Source: Thermoprotei archaeon (GTDB lineage Archaea; Thermoproteota; Thermoprotei_A; Sulfolobales; Acidilobaceae). From it: a DNA stretch of 32,220 nt. The DNA is taken from positions 1 to 32,220 of the forward strand of contig JARJMZ020000008.1 in assembly GCA_029335875.2 (NCBI GenBank), given 5' to 3'. Shown in pieces: positions 6,886 to 14,984 of this stretch. Position 1 is the stretch's first letter. Every line of letters starts with the position of its first letter. A program made the position numbers and the translations under genes. Under the pieces are notes generated by a model. It searched no databases. It was not told where the DNA came from and worked only from the letters and a program-made list of their open reading frames with translations.

Positions 6886-8738
6886 TAGGCTGTCTCCTCC
6901 CCGCTCTCGCTAACAATGGTCTCGGGCATTCTCAAATCCTTTAGTATCCCCTTATAGTAGCTCCAGTATATTGGGCTTGATAGTATCCTCTTAATGTAGC
7001 CCCTCCTCCTGTACTTCTCCCCGGGGTTAAACCCTTTAACTTCCTCCAGTCTAAGCTCAACCTTCCTGTACGCCTTCTGCACGTAGTCCCTGTAAAGCCC
7101 CTCTATCACGTTGAAGGCGCAGAAAGGCACTATCCTCCCATCAGGCATTAGGTAGTGTATGTTGCATCTCCTAACCCTGGTGACGTCGTAGTTGTACCTG
7201 TCCATGAAGTGCATTGCCCCTATGAAGAGGGACTTGTAGTGGAACTCTTTGATAGCATCATAGTTTCCTTTGAGGAAGACTTCTAAAAGCACCTTGTACA
7301 TGTTAATGTTCTTAGGCATTCTACTCGTGTCCACGAACCTCCTCATATTCCATAACATCTTGATTAAGGCAAGCCTCCTCCCCAGGTAGCCCCTAGACTC
7401 TAGCTCCACCCTAGCCTCATCCAGGTACTCTATGAAGCCTTCAACATCGAAGAACCCGCTTATAGGTATGAAGCGTGTGGGGACACCATTATCGTCGACC
7501 TCGTCTATGAAAACGTATGTTGCAGCCCCGCATAGAGGGTGGTTACTCATAGTGTCATAGTACCTCCCGGTTACAGCGTCTATGAACTTTACGAACTTAG
7601 CTGCTACAGGCACCGGGAACCAGGAGTCCCTGGTTATCTGGCCCCCAGTCTGCTCTTCAACCCTAGCAGCTACATCAGCTATTGTTATCCTAAACCTCTC
7701 CCTCTCAGCCTTGGGGACCATGCCTGTCAGGCTTACAGGCTGGAAGTCTACGCCTCTAACCGCCTCCACATGTTTCCCGGCGAACCTTATAATATCCCCT
7801 AGCTCGTGGTCGTTAACAGTTTTCAGGACTGTGGGCACGAGCACTATGTTAGGTAAGCCCCCCCTCTTGAAGGCTTCAATGGCGAAGGGGGCTTCATAAT
7901 GGTTCTTCCAGTTAACCCTCGGCGTTACACCGTCGAAGCTCATGTATATAACGTCTAACCCAGCCTCCCTCAACTCCCTCACATAAGCCACGCCCCCCTC
8001 AGGGTTCTCTATGAACCTCCTAGCTATAGTTATCCCGTTAGTGTTCAACTGTATATAGTCCACGCCCTCCTCCTTGAGCGCCCTGATTATGTCGGCTAAG
8101 TCCTCCCTTAACGTGGGCTCGCCCCCAGTCAGCTGGACGTTAGTGTGTATGTTCGTCCCGTTAGACTGCCTCCTAAGCTGTCTAACCATGAACCTTATAT
8201 CCCCGATACTAGGCTCGTAAACGTAGCCCGCCCGCTCAGCGTAGAAGAAGCAGTAGAAGCATGATAGGTCGCACCTGTTTGTAACCACAATGTTAGCTAG
8301 GGCAGTGTGATTCTCGTGCATAGCGCAGAGCCCGCAGCTGTAGGGGCAGGGGGCTCCAATACTAGTATAAGCCCCGGCTCCCCCCAAACCCTTACCAGTC
8401 TCCTCCCACTTCATAAGCCTGAGGTACATGTTGTAATCGCCGAAGTAGAGCTCCTCTACGACGCCGTGGCTAGGACACTCTTTCCTAATATATAGTCTGC
8501 CCCCCCTCTCAACTATTACCGCGGGGAGGAGCCTGAGGCACTCAGGGCACACGCTCGAAGTATATCTAACAAGCCTCTCACCCTCCCCAACCCTAGGGAG
8601 AGGGCCCCCCAACGGGATCCTCTTCCCGGCAATCTCAACAAAGAAACCCCCATCACAGGCTACCACACGGCCGGGACCCGGGAGAGCCCTAGAGGAGGCT
8701 ACTTTAGGGGCGCCCCTATAGCTGACGCCCAAGGCCAT
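6882..8738 (-). CDS. tes: Tetraether lipid synthase (Tes), radical SAM
   Basis: Tes enzymes join two archaeol-type lipids tail to tail to make GDGT membrane-spanning lipids. The protein has 618 residues from the ATG at 8738. An N-terminal Cys-rich part (CPEC at 64-67, CPSHG at 88, CPYSCGLC at 131-138) is followed by the radical SAM motif NRCDLSCFYC (C156, C160, C163), the SAM-binding GGEP at 205-208, and a C-terminal Cys region with 'CNIHYLMPDGRIVPFCAFN', as I recall from MJ0619-type Tes proteins. A longer frame to a TTG at 8804 exists, but it includes a TATATATA box at 8786-8793; with transcription starting near 8763, the ATG with CGGAGG upstream is the better start. It is longer at the C-terminus than MJ0619 (about 500 residues). 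Confidence 0.85.
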   Translation of the reverse strand: MALGVSYRGAPKVASSRALPGPGRVVACDGGFFVEIAGKRIPLGGPLPRVGEGERLVRYTSSVCPECLRLLPAVIVERGGRLYIRKECPSHGVVEELYFGDYNMYLRLMKWEETGKGLGGAGAYTSIGAPCPYSCGLCAMHENHTALANIVVTNRCDLSCFYCFFYAERAGYVYEPSIGDIRFMVRQLRRQSNGTNIHTNVQLTGGEPTLREDLADIIRALKEEGVDYIQLNTNGITIARRFIENPEGGVAYVRELREAGLDVIYMSFDGVTPRVNWKNHYEAPFAIEAFKRGGLPNIVLVPTVLKTVNDHELGDIIRFAGKHVEAVRGVDFQPVSLTGMVPKAERERFRITIADVAARVEEQTGGQITRDSWFPVPVAAKFVKFIDAVTGRYYDTMSNHPLCGAATYVFIDEVDDNGVPTRFIPISGFFDVEGFIEYLDEARVELESRGYLGRRLALIKMLWNMRRFVDTSRMPKNINMYKVLLEVFLKGNYDAIKEFHYKSLFIGAMHFMDRYNYDVTRVRRCNIHYLMPDGRIVPFCAFNVIEGLYRDYVQKAYRKVELRLEEVKGFNPGEKYRRRGYIKRILSSPIYWSYYKGILKDLRMPETIVSESGEETAY

Positions 8739-8784
8739 GCGCCTCCGTTTAGCTCTTTCCAAAATTATTGAATAAAAAGGAGAG

Positions 8785-8795
8785 GATATATATGC
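8785..8795 (-). promoter_or_regulatory. TATA box for tes
   Basis: On the minus strand GCATATATATC lies about 50 bases before the ATG at 8738, giving a predicted leader of about 25 bases that contains CGGAGG. Confidence 0.5.
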
Positions 8796-8853
8796 ATTAA
8801 TCAAAATAACCTAGAACAACTCACATAGACGTTAAAACGGGAAACAAGAGTCC

Positions 8854-9093
8854 TTAAGGCTTAACAATGTAATCCGACCACCTTGAAATATAAGCTGAAA
8901 ACACTAGGAAACTCCTCCTAGCAGCCTGGTCCTCAACACACTTAGTTTCATATTCGACGCCCTCAGAGTCGACGACCACAAGCTTCTTCCACCCTTCAGG
9001 CTTTGGGCATTCCTCTAAACGCGCTTCCCTCAACAACCCGGCCATGGCCATTCCTTCAAGCTCTATTATAGACTTGACAACCCTACTAGTCAT
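8854..9093 (-). CDS. Small protein of unknown function upstream of tes
   Basis: This 79-residue protein is predicted from an ATG at 9093, which has AGGAGGG eight bases upstream. An ATG at 9123 in the same frame would add ten residues but has no ribosome site. The protein is soluble, with a helical first half (VVKSIIELEGMAMAGLLREA) and a strand-rich second half (KKLVVVDSEGVEYETKCVE). It has two Cys residues and no recognisable motif. It sits between the CoA transferase and tes, on the same strand as both. I do not recognise the family. The good Shine-Dalgarno and codon use like its neighbours suggest it is real. Confidence 0.55.
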   Translation of the reverse strand: MTSRVVKSIIELEGMAMAGLLREARLEECPKPEGWKKLVVVDSEGVEYETKCVEDQAARRSFLVFSAYISRWSDYIVKP

Positions 9094-9168
9094 GTTTGCA
9101 GCCCTCCTGCCCCATAATAGCATCTGAACGTATTAAGCGTTAGGAGAGTATTTCTAAGCTTGCTCGGC

Positions 9169-10809
9169 TTAGAGGTGTTTTCTCAGTTTCACCGCTAGGT
9201 TCATGGGCTCGTCCCTGAATATGTCCCTGTCCATTTCCTCGATCGTCCCTATTATTGGTTTGAACTCCATTCTCGCTAGTATGTGTTTCTCTACGTCTAT
9301 CCCGGGAGCTATTTCTACCAGTTTGAGGCCTTGGGGTGTTAGCTCGAAGACAGCCCTTTCCGTTATGTACTTGACTTTCTGGCCTCTCCTAAGGCCTTCC
9401 CTGGCGTTCCACAATATTTTATACACGTTTTTAACAAACTTCCTCACTTCCCCGTCGGACACTATTTTAACCTCTCCATCTACTATCCTAATATCCCTCC
9501 TGCCAGCTGTAAACTCTCCAGTGAAATAAAGTCTAGGGGCTCCTTCAGCTATGACGGGGAAGCCCCCGGGCCCCGGCATCCTCCCAGGGAGCATTGATGG
9601 GTTAACGTTACCCTCCTCGTCAACCTGGAGGAAGCCTAGGGAGGCGGCGTCCACTATCCCCCCCTCGTATATAGTGAACTGGTCTGGCATTGATAGTATG
9701 GCGTAGGGGCCTCTGACGGCTCCGAAGTCGGGGCCTAGGAGGGCTAGCCCACCCCAGGGGCCTGACTCTACAGTAACATGTATATAGTCTGAGAGCCTCT
9801 CCTCAACTATTAAAGATGATATTTCAGCTGGTATGCCCACACCCAGGTTTATAGTTATCAGCCTACCCTCCTCCTCCACGATCCTAACAAGCTCTAGGAG
9901 GGCTCTCCTAGCCACAACTTTCCTAGCGTCGAGACCGATCCTAGGGGGCCGGAGAGTATCCAGGGGCGGTATAACCTTCCCAGATATCGTGGGGTCATAG
10001 TCTATGGTTGCCGTCTGGGTATGGTACTCCCTAGGAGCTAGAACAACATAGTCAACCAGAGGCCCCGGGACTACAACAAGCTGGGGAGGTATACTGCCAA
10101 ACCTCGCCAGCCTCAAAACTTGAGCTATAACAACCCCCTTATTAGGCATAGCCTTAGCCGCTTGAGCTATACCGAGAACAGTCCCGTAGACAGCCTCATC
10201 CTCCATGCTGAGATTACCCAGCTCGTCGGCAGTAGACCCCCTTATGATGGCTACGTTAGGCTTAGGAGCCCTGTATAGCAGGTACTCTTCACCGTTAACT
10301 TTTATAACGTTGACTTTCACACTCCTCCTCTCCCTAGCGAGGTCGTTGAGAGCGCCCCCCTCATGTCTGGGGTCGAATATGGTGCCGAGCCCAACCCTAG
10401 TCAAAACCCCCGGTCTCCCGCTGCCGACCTCTCGGAACCAGTAGGCCATAATGCCTATGCCCCACGAGTATGCCTCCACTAGATCCTCCAGGATAATCTT
10501 CTGGAGAGCTTCGCTGAACCCGTAAAACGGGAAAAGCAAGCCCCTAATAAACCCGAAATCACCCCTCTCAAGCATGTCCCTAGCTATAAAGTCAATACCC
10601 CTACCGGGAGCCCCGGGGAAAGCGTCGCATATCAGGAAGAGGTTTCTCGGGTGCCCAATCCTCTTATACCTCTCGTAGAGCTTCAACAGCAAATACTCTG
10701 GAAACGTGGCTATATTAAAGCCCGATACAGCCACAACATCCCCATCCCTAACGCTTAGGAGAGCCTCATTCACATCTACGAATTTAGATGCGGGCAACCT
10801 AGCCCCCAA
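9169..10809 (-). CDS. Family I CoA transferase, fused alpha and beta subunits (YdiF/propionate CoA-transferase-like)
   Basis: This 546-residue protein transfers CoA between acyl-CoA and a free carboxylic acid. The N-terminal half matches the alpha subunit ('VSGFNIATFPEYLL' start, and 'GSTADELGNLSME' near 190-205). The C-terminal half from about 295 matches the beta subunit ('INLGVGIPAEIS' at 320-331). The catalytic glutamate is E348 in 'VTVESGPWGG', the position that forms the glutamyl-CoA thioester. Fusion of both subunits in one chain is the YdiF/propionate CoA transferase arrangement. The substrate (acetate, propionate, acetoacetate or branched acids) cannot be read from sequence; nearby ETF and amino acid import genes suggest short acids from amino acid breakdown. 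The TTG start at 10809 lies about 28 bases below a strong TATA box, so the message is probably leaderless or nearly so. Confidence 0.88.
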   Translation of the reverse strand: MGARLPASKFVDVNEALLSVRDGDVVAVSGFNIATFPEYLLLKLYERYKRIGHPRNLFLICDAFPGAPGRGIDFIARDMLERGDFGFIRGLLFPFYGFSEALQKIILEDLVEAYSWGIGIMAYWFREVGSGRPGVLTRVGLGTIFDPRHEGGALNDLARERRSVKVNVIKVNGEEYLLYRAPKPNVAIIRGSTADELGNLSMEDEAVYGTVLGIAQAAKAMPNKGVVIAQVLRLARFGSIPPQLVVVPGPLVDYVVLAPREYHTQTATIDYDPTISGKVIPPLDTLRPPRIGLDARKVVARRALLELVRIVEEEGRLITINLGVGIPAEISSLIVEERLSDYIHVTVESGPWGGLALLGPDFGAVRGPYAILSMPDQFTIYEGGIVDAASLGFLQVDEEGNVNPSMLPGRMPGPGGFPVIAEGAPRLYFTGEFTAGRRDIRIVDGEVKIVSDGEVRKFVKNVYKILWNAREGLRRGQKVKYITERAVFELTPQGLKLVEIAPGIDVEKHILARMEFKPIIGTIEEMDRDIFRDEPMNLAVKLRKHL

Positions 10810-10830
10810 GACGTTTAGTTAAAATAGGAT

Positions 10831-10845
10831 TTAATAAATTTTAAA
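10831..10845 (-). promoter_or_regulatory. TATA box for the CoA transferase gene
   Basis: TTTAAAATTTATTAA on the minus strand is centred about 29 bases upstream of the TTG at 10809, consistent with a leaderless transcript. Confidence 0.55.
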
Positions 10846-10906
10846 CATTCCCTACAATAGATTACAAATTTAGAAACGCCGGGGGACAGGAAGATAAAGT
10901 AGAGTT

Positions 10907-11711
10907 TCAACTCATGGCGAGGAATACTAGGGTCTCGGCGGTATATGTGAAAGCTATGCCCGCGAATAGCGCCGTCCAGAATAGGGGGCTTGAGACCCCG
11001 CCAAGTTTTGATAGCGCCGCTAGGTTCACGTGGAGCAGGGCGTAAACTAGGGAGGCTGAAGCTATTGTATAGAGGGTCGCCAGCATTAGGTCTGCAGTTA
11101 CGCCACTATAATAGACCATAGCCCCAGGTATTACTGGGAGGCCTGCAACCAACGCTAGGATAATTAACAGTGTTAGCAAACCTCTATTAACCTCATACCT
11201 CCCCCTAGGCTTCAAGAAGAAAGGCCCGGCTATGGCGAAGCCCTCAGTGAAATTGTGCACAGCAAAGCCTATGGCGAACACTATAGCTGACCCTACAAGG
11301 CCCGCCAACAGCGAAGCGGCTATAGCAAAGCCTTCTCCCACATTATGCAACCCTAAAGCAACAGCCACAACGGAGGCCATGAACCTCTCGGCCGAACCCT
11401 CGCCCCCAACATAAACCTTCAACCTCCTCTCAACGTAAGTCAGGAAAAGCCACGTACCAATAAGGGCTAAGCTAGTAACGATGAAAGCTACAATAAGATT
11501 GCCCATAGTCTCCCAAGCTATGAAACTTTCAACGATATCGGCAGCCTCAGCGCCAGCCTCAAGAGCTAAATATGCGAGAACACCGCCCGCAAAAGCATTG
11601 AGAAAACCAACCCCCCCCAGGGCTCAACCTCCTAGCTACAAAGATCATGAATATAACTCCAAAAAGCACTGTTATGCCCGCAACAAACCCCAAGACTATG
11701 GGAATATACAC
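10907..11711 (-). CDS. ZIP-family metal transporter, reading frame broken by a one-base homopolymer shift
   Basis: The intact-looking part (ATG at 11506 to 10907, 199 residues) is a ZIP transporter with the metal-site motifs 'GLHNVGEGFA' and 'VHNFTEGFA' in adjacent membrane helices; these import Zn, Fe or Mn. The first helices lie upstream in a different frame: a GTG at 11711 reads MYIPIVLGFVAGITVLFG then VARRLSPGG, and after the shift VGFLNAFAGGVLAYLALE continues to the ATG at 11506 without a stop. The break is a run of eight G (C8 on the plus strand, 11611-11618). With seven G the whole gene is open and gives about 267 residues, the usual ZIP length. No ATG, GTG or TTG occurs between the in-frame stop and 11506 in the downstream frame. 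It is a real indel, slippage-tolerant expression, or a sequencing error. Confidence 0.8.
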
Positions 11712-11756
11712 GTTTAAACCCGAGCCCTCACACCACGGATTAGCAGGCTTAAGAGG

Positions 11757-11767
11757 CTTTTATATAC
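11757..11767 (-). promoter_or_regulatory. TATA box for the ZIP gene
   Basis: GTATATAAAAG on the minus strand lies about 50 bases upstream of the GTG at 11711 and about 255 upstream of the ATG at 11506, so the transcript includes the upstream frame. Confidence 0.55.
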
Positions 11768-11913
11768 ACACATATACCATTCGGATAACTATTAAAAATT
11801 CTAAAAACACATAATTCTAACTTAAATAGCTTTCAAATAGATTTTTCAGATTCATGTCAGCAATTCCATCTCCATAGAAGATATTAAAGACTCCTAATAT
11901 TGCAATATAATGA

Positions 11914-11924
11914 TAAAATTTATA
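11914..11924 (+). promoter_or_regulatory. TATA box for the 37-residue membrane protein
   Basis: AAAATTTATA/TTTATA sits 25-35 bases before the ATG at 11949. No Shine-Dalgarno sequence is present between them, the pattern of an archaeal leaderless gene. Confidence 0.5.
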
Positions 11925-11948
11925 GGTTTCAAAAACAGCTAGATAAAT

Positions 11949-12062
11949 ATGGTGTGGGGTGGGAAATTGACGGAATGGCTGAGGAAGCCTAGGAACCTGG
12001 CAATAACGATAATAGTTATAATAGTGATACTAATCATAATCTGGTGGCTATTCTTCAGATAG
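11949..12062 (+). CDS. 37-residue single-helix membrane protein, unknown
   Basis: The frame reads ATG to TAG with 37 residues. It begins MVWGGKLTEWLRKPRN, amphipathic and basic, then continues as an almost pure Ile/Val/Leu helix of about 17 residues, and ends with the aromatic-basic tail WWLFFR. The basic N-terminus suggests an N-inside single-span protein, although a basic Arg also closes the tail. A TATA box lies at leaderless spacing upstream, in an otherwise gene-free stretch of about 580 bases (11712-12289). No family is recognised; it is not a typical Sec61-beta or SecE by motif. It could be a small subunit of a membrane complex. The remaining bases 12063-12289 show no further supported feature. 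Confidence 0.55.
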   Translation: MVWGGKLTEWLRKPRNLAITIIVIIVILIIIWWLFFR

Positions 12063-12289
12063 CCGTCAAAAGCACACCCACATTTTAAATAAATTTTCTT
12101 TCCTAGATTTATCATGATGAGCTGTACAAGTTTAAACACTCTTAGATGCCATGTTAGCAGTTATGCTTAACATGCTTGTCCAAGCTTCAACAGATAGCAT
12201 AGTAGCGTTGAGGGTAGGGTTTCCAGGGAGGGGGGTTGCAAGCTTCTCGGAAATCTTGGGGTGTTTTTAGTGTGGTTTTCTGTTTTTCC

Positions 12290-13054
12290 CTATTCTAGTA
12301 TGGGGGCTACGTATACTGTCATTTTTTCTCCTCCTGGTAGGTTGAAGCTTATTTGTAGGGGGTAGTTTGTCGAGTATTCTAGTTTTATTGATTCCGCTAT
12401 TGTGGCTGGCTGTATTGCTATTTCTAGGGAGCTTCTTGAGTATGATGCTGTTGAGGGCTCGTCTATTTCGAGGCTTAGGAGCGGGTCTCCCGGTTTTAGT
12501 TCCCACTCGTATTCTTTTGCTTCCCCCGATACTTTGACTTTCAAAGTGTCTTCTCGGCTTTCGAACGTTATAGTGTCTCCTATTATCTTAGCGTCTTGTA
12601 GTAGTGTTTTGAGGTCTTCAGAGTCCATTGTGAGCCTTGTTGTGGGTTCTAGTCTGATTTCTCTGGGCTCTTCTGCCCTCATGCTTACTAGTGGTAGGTT
12701 GAACGACCTGCTTATCCCCGTCTTCTTGTCTGTGAACGTTATTATGAGGCTTTCGCTCTCGCTGTCTAGCTCTATGGTTAGGCTGTCGTTTGCGGAGGCC
12801 CTCCTAATGACCCTGCTGAGCTCGTCGACTTTAACTGTAACCCCTAAAGGCTCCTCTACAATGTATTCTTCGAAAGAGTGTGGGGGGATGTCGACTATAG
12901 CCATGCTAACCTTATCCGGGCTCATGAGCCATGCTTTGAGCCCCTCCTCAGAGAATATAAGGTAGCCTTCATCGCTCACTTTAGCCAGAGCCTGGACTAT
13001 ATACTTGAAGTTTGAAGCCCTCCCATAAACCAGCTTTAGCAAAAGCCCCACCAT
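12290..13054 (-). CDS. pcn: DNA polymerase sliding clamp (PCNA)
   Basis: This 254-residue clamp encircles DNA and tethers polymerase, ligase and FEN1. It shows the two-domain PCNA layout: N-terminal 'VYGRASNFKYIVQALAKVSDEGYL', the central 'EEPLGVTVKVDEL', an interdomain connector around residues 115-135, and the C-terminal 'LPGGEKMTVYVAPILE', which matches the conserved PCNA end. Thermoproteota often have three PCNA paralogues forming a heterotrimer; which one this is cannot be told here. The ATG at 13054 is 28 bases from a TTAAATA box, so the transcript is probably leaderless. A TTG at codon 5, preceded by GGTGGGG, is an alternative start giving MLKLVYG, closer to the usual PCNA beginning. 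Confidence 0.92.
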   Translation of the reverse strand: MVGLLLKLVYGRASNFKYIVQALAKVSDEGYLIFSEEGLKAWLMSPDKVSMAIVDIPPHSFEEYIVEEPLGVTVKVDELSRVIRRASANDSLTIELDSESESLIITFTDKKTGISRSFNLPLVSMRAEEPREIRLEPTTRLTMDSEDLKTLLQDAKIIGDTITFESREDTLKVKVSGEAKEYEWELKPGDPLLSLEIDEPSTASYSRSSLEIAIQPATIAESIKLEYSTNYPLQISFNLPGGEKMTVYVAPILE

Positions 13055-13078
13055 GTTAAAAAGTGTCGGCTCTCGAGC

Positions 13079-13085
13079 TATTTAA
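13079..13085 (-). promoter_or_regulatory. TATA box for pcn
   Basis: TTAAATA on the minus strand is centred 28 bases upstream of the pcn ATG. Confidence 0.45.
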
Positions 13086-13101
13086 GGTGTATGAGGGGGG
13101 C

Positions 13102-14025
13102 CTACGCTCTCCTCGGAAGCTTCTCTCTAAGCTTCGAGGTTAGTATTGGGAGGAACTTGTAGAGATCTGCCACAACCCCGTAGTCGGCTTGTATAAATAT
13201 GGGGGCAGACTTGTCTTTGTTGACGGCAACTATAACTTTCGATCCCGATACCCCAGACATGTGCTGGGGGGCCCCGCTAACGCCCACGGCTATGTATAGT
13301 TTGGGCGCTATCCTCTTACCGCTTATGCCTATCCACGCGTCTTCGGGAAGCCATTTAAAGTCAGTCGCTATTGGCCTCGTGCCGCCAACCTGCGCCCCAA
13401 GTATTTTCGCCAGCTCGAAGGCTAGGTTAAGGTCTTCTCTAGACTTGAAGCCCCTACCCACTCCAACCACGACTTCAGCTTCTTCAAGCTTAACCCCGCT
13501 AAGCTCTTTAGCCCTAACTCCTACAACGTTAACTTTAAGGTCGCCGACATCAAAGTCTACGACCTCCCCCCGCCCAGCCTTCTCCGCAGGCTTCACGATC
13601 TTAGGGTTCAATAGGGCTATAGCCGGGTATGGGACTTCAGCCGTCATCGTAACCCTCTCGCTCATAAAGCCCCTCTTATAAGTTAAAACGCTGCCCCCAT
13701 CTGAGAGCTCTACAACCTCAGTGATCAACGGTATGTCGAGGCTGCCAGCTAGTAGAGCCATAGCATCCTTCACGTTCTTAACGCTAGGCCCCACTATGAC
13801 CTTAGGGTTTAAACTCTCATAGAGTGAGGCGGCAGCCCTGTAAAGGGCCTCAGGCCTATCACTCCTAACCCTGTAAACCCTATGACCGTAAGCGGCGACC
13901 TCCTCAACTTTTAAAGCCGACTCCTGGAAAGCCAGTATTGCGGGCTCCCCGAAGCGCCTAGCAACAGCCACTAGCTCCCCGGCGTCCGACAGCCTCTGAG
14001 ACACTACTAGGGCTTTCAACAGCAT
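13102..14025 (-). CDS. etfA: Electron transfer flavoprotein alpha subunit (EtfA/FixB)
   Basis: This 307-residue subunit binds FAD and, with EtfB, carries electrons from acyl-CoA or similar dehydrogenases to a membrane acceptor. The C-terminal FAD domain is clear: 'VGVGRGFKSREDLNLAFELA', 'GTRPIATDFKWLPEDAWIG', 'GVSGAPQHMSGV', and 'VAVNKDKSAPIFIQADYGVV', all hallmarks of ETF alpha. The ATG start has a perfect GGAGGTGA in front. It follows etfB by seven bases and forms a two-gene unit with it. No ETF-quinone oxidoreductase (FixC/FixX) is next to it. Confidence 0.92.
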   Translation of the reverse strand: MLLKALVVSQRLSDAGELVAVARRFGEPAILAFQESALKVEEVAAYGHRVYRVRSDRPEALYRAAASLYESLNPKVIVGPSVKNVKDAMALLAGSLDIPLITEVVELSDGGSVLTYKRGFMSERVTMTAEVPYPAIALLNPKIVKPAEKAGRGEVVDFDVGDLKVNVVGVRAKELSGVKLEEAEVVVGVGRGFKSREDLNLAFELAKILGAQVGGTRPIATDFKWLPEDAWIGISGKRIAPKLYIAVGVSGAPQHMSGVSGSKVIVAVNKDKSAPIFIQADYGVVADLYKFLPILTSKLREKLPRRA

Positions 14026-14032
14026 TCACCTC

Positions 14033-14854
14033 CTAAATCCTTAGGACACCCTCCTTATCTAAGTATTCTATAAGCTTCTCAGCAGCCTTCTCCAAGTTAG
14101 CCTCCTCCAGCACCACCTGCTTCCTGAACACTGTGACGACCCTCATCTCTTTTATGAGCCTCTTAGGCTTAACGTTCAAGCCTATACCGGCTAGGCTCAA
14201 CACGTGGAGGGGCTTCTTTGAAGCCATCCTTATCTGTATTAGAGTGGGGGGTCTGGGCTCGTTTATCTCCTGGGTGACGCTCAGCACCGCCGGCAGGGGG
14301 GCTTCCAGTGTTTCAACATACTCTTCAACATCCCTCTCCACGACAACGCTGTTCTCGCGCACCTCCAATATTCTCCTAACATAGCCCACATAGGAATAGC
14401 CTAGTTTAGCGGCTACCCTCCCGGGAACCTGGGATGTTGACTCGTCAACGCTCGCCTCCCCCGCAAGTATGAGGGCCGGCTTGAGCCCCCTCGACTTTAA
14501 AACCCCCACTATAACGTTGGAGGTCACTATGGGGTCTCCGGGTATAATGCTATCGTCAACCACAACGTAAGCCTCATCAGCAACCTTAGCTAGAGCCTCC
14601 TGGACTGCGAGCTTCAAATCTTTATCTCTAGCCTTAGAGGGGCCCCACGTTAAGACTGTTATAGAGTAAACTCTACCCCCAAGGATGCTCTTAAGCCTCG
14701 CAGCTTCTTCGAGAGCGTTCCTGTCAACGTCGGATATTTTGAGGGGAGTATAGTCAATGTCGTAGGCGCCTTCAGCACCTTGCCTTACAACCTCAGGGTT
14801 CAGGGAGGCCTTAACGAGGACAGCTATATCCCTTCCCAAGAGGTGACACCACAT
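14033..14854 (-). CDS. etfB: Electron transfer flavoprotein beta subunit (EtfB/FixA)
   Basis: This 273-residue partner of EtfA binds AMP or a second flavin at the subunit interface. Typical features are 'AVLVKASLNPEV' at the start, 'ISDVDRNALEEAARLK' (family ETF beta), 'VDDSIIPGDPIVTSNVI', 'LILAGEASVDESTSQVPGRVA' and a C-terminal 'PRPPTLIQIRMASKKPL'. The ATG at 14854 has no Shine-Dalgarno but lies about 25 bases from a TTTTTAAG element, so it may be leaderless. A TTG at 14839 is an alternative start, giving a length closer to other EtfB. An inverted repeat overlaps the promoter. It is divergent from a flavoprotein gene at 14985. Confidence 0.92.
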   Translation of the reverse strand: MWCHLLGRDIAVLVKASLNPEVVRQGAEGAYDIDYTPLKISDVDRNALEEAARLKSILGGRVYSITVLTWGPSKARDKDLKLAVQEALAKVADEAYVVVDDSIIPGDPIVTSNVIVGVLKSRGLKPALILAGEASVDESTSQVPGRVAAKLGYSYVGYVRRILEVRENSVVVERDVEEYVETLEAPLPAVLSVTQEINEPRPPTLIQIRMASKKPLHVLSLAGIGLNVKPKRLIKEMRVVTVFRKQVVLEEANLEKAAEKLIEYLDKEGVLRI

Positions 14855-14855
14855 T

Positions 14856-14884
14856 AACGTTTAGCGTTAACGCTTAAAAACGTT
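14856..14884. promoter_or_regulatory. Nested inverted repeat at the etfB promoter (candidate operator)
   Basis: A perfect 12-bp palindrome AGCGTTAACGCT (14863-14874) is flanked by AACGTTT (14856-14862) and its complement AAACGTT (14878-14884). The element sits between the TATA-like sequence and the etfB start, where a repressor would block initiation. A related AGCGTTTAG recurs at about 14929-14937, nearer the divergent gene. Confidence 0.4.
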
Positions 14885-14984
14885 TCAACCTATAATAAAA
14901 CAATATATACGCTAAAGGATGCTATAATAGCGTTTAGAAGAGTTTTAAACCCGAAAAAGGAGAACCCCTAGGGGGGCTAAAATA

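Noticed and set aside
8739..8804. TTG start at 8804 extending tes by 22 residues
   Set aside because: The extension contains the likely TATA box, and its peptide does not resemble Tes N-termini.
11939..12139. 66-codon minus-strand frame in the ZIP-pcn gap
   Set aside because: It is antisense to the 37-residue membrane gene and lacks a ribosome site and plausible composition.
12178..12262. Inverted repeat CCAAGCTTC / AAGCTT...CTTGG downstream of pcn
   Set aside because: The arms are short, imperfect and about 70 bases apart; no terminator or mobile-element context.
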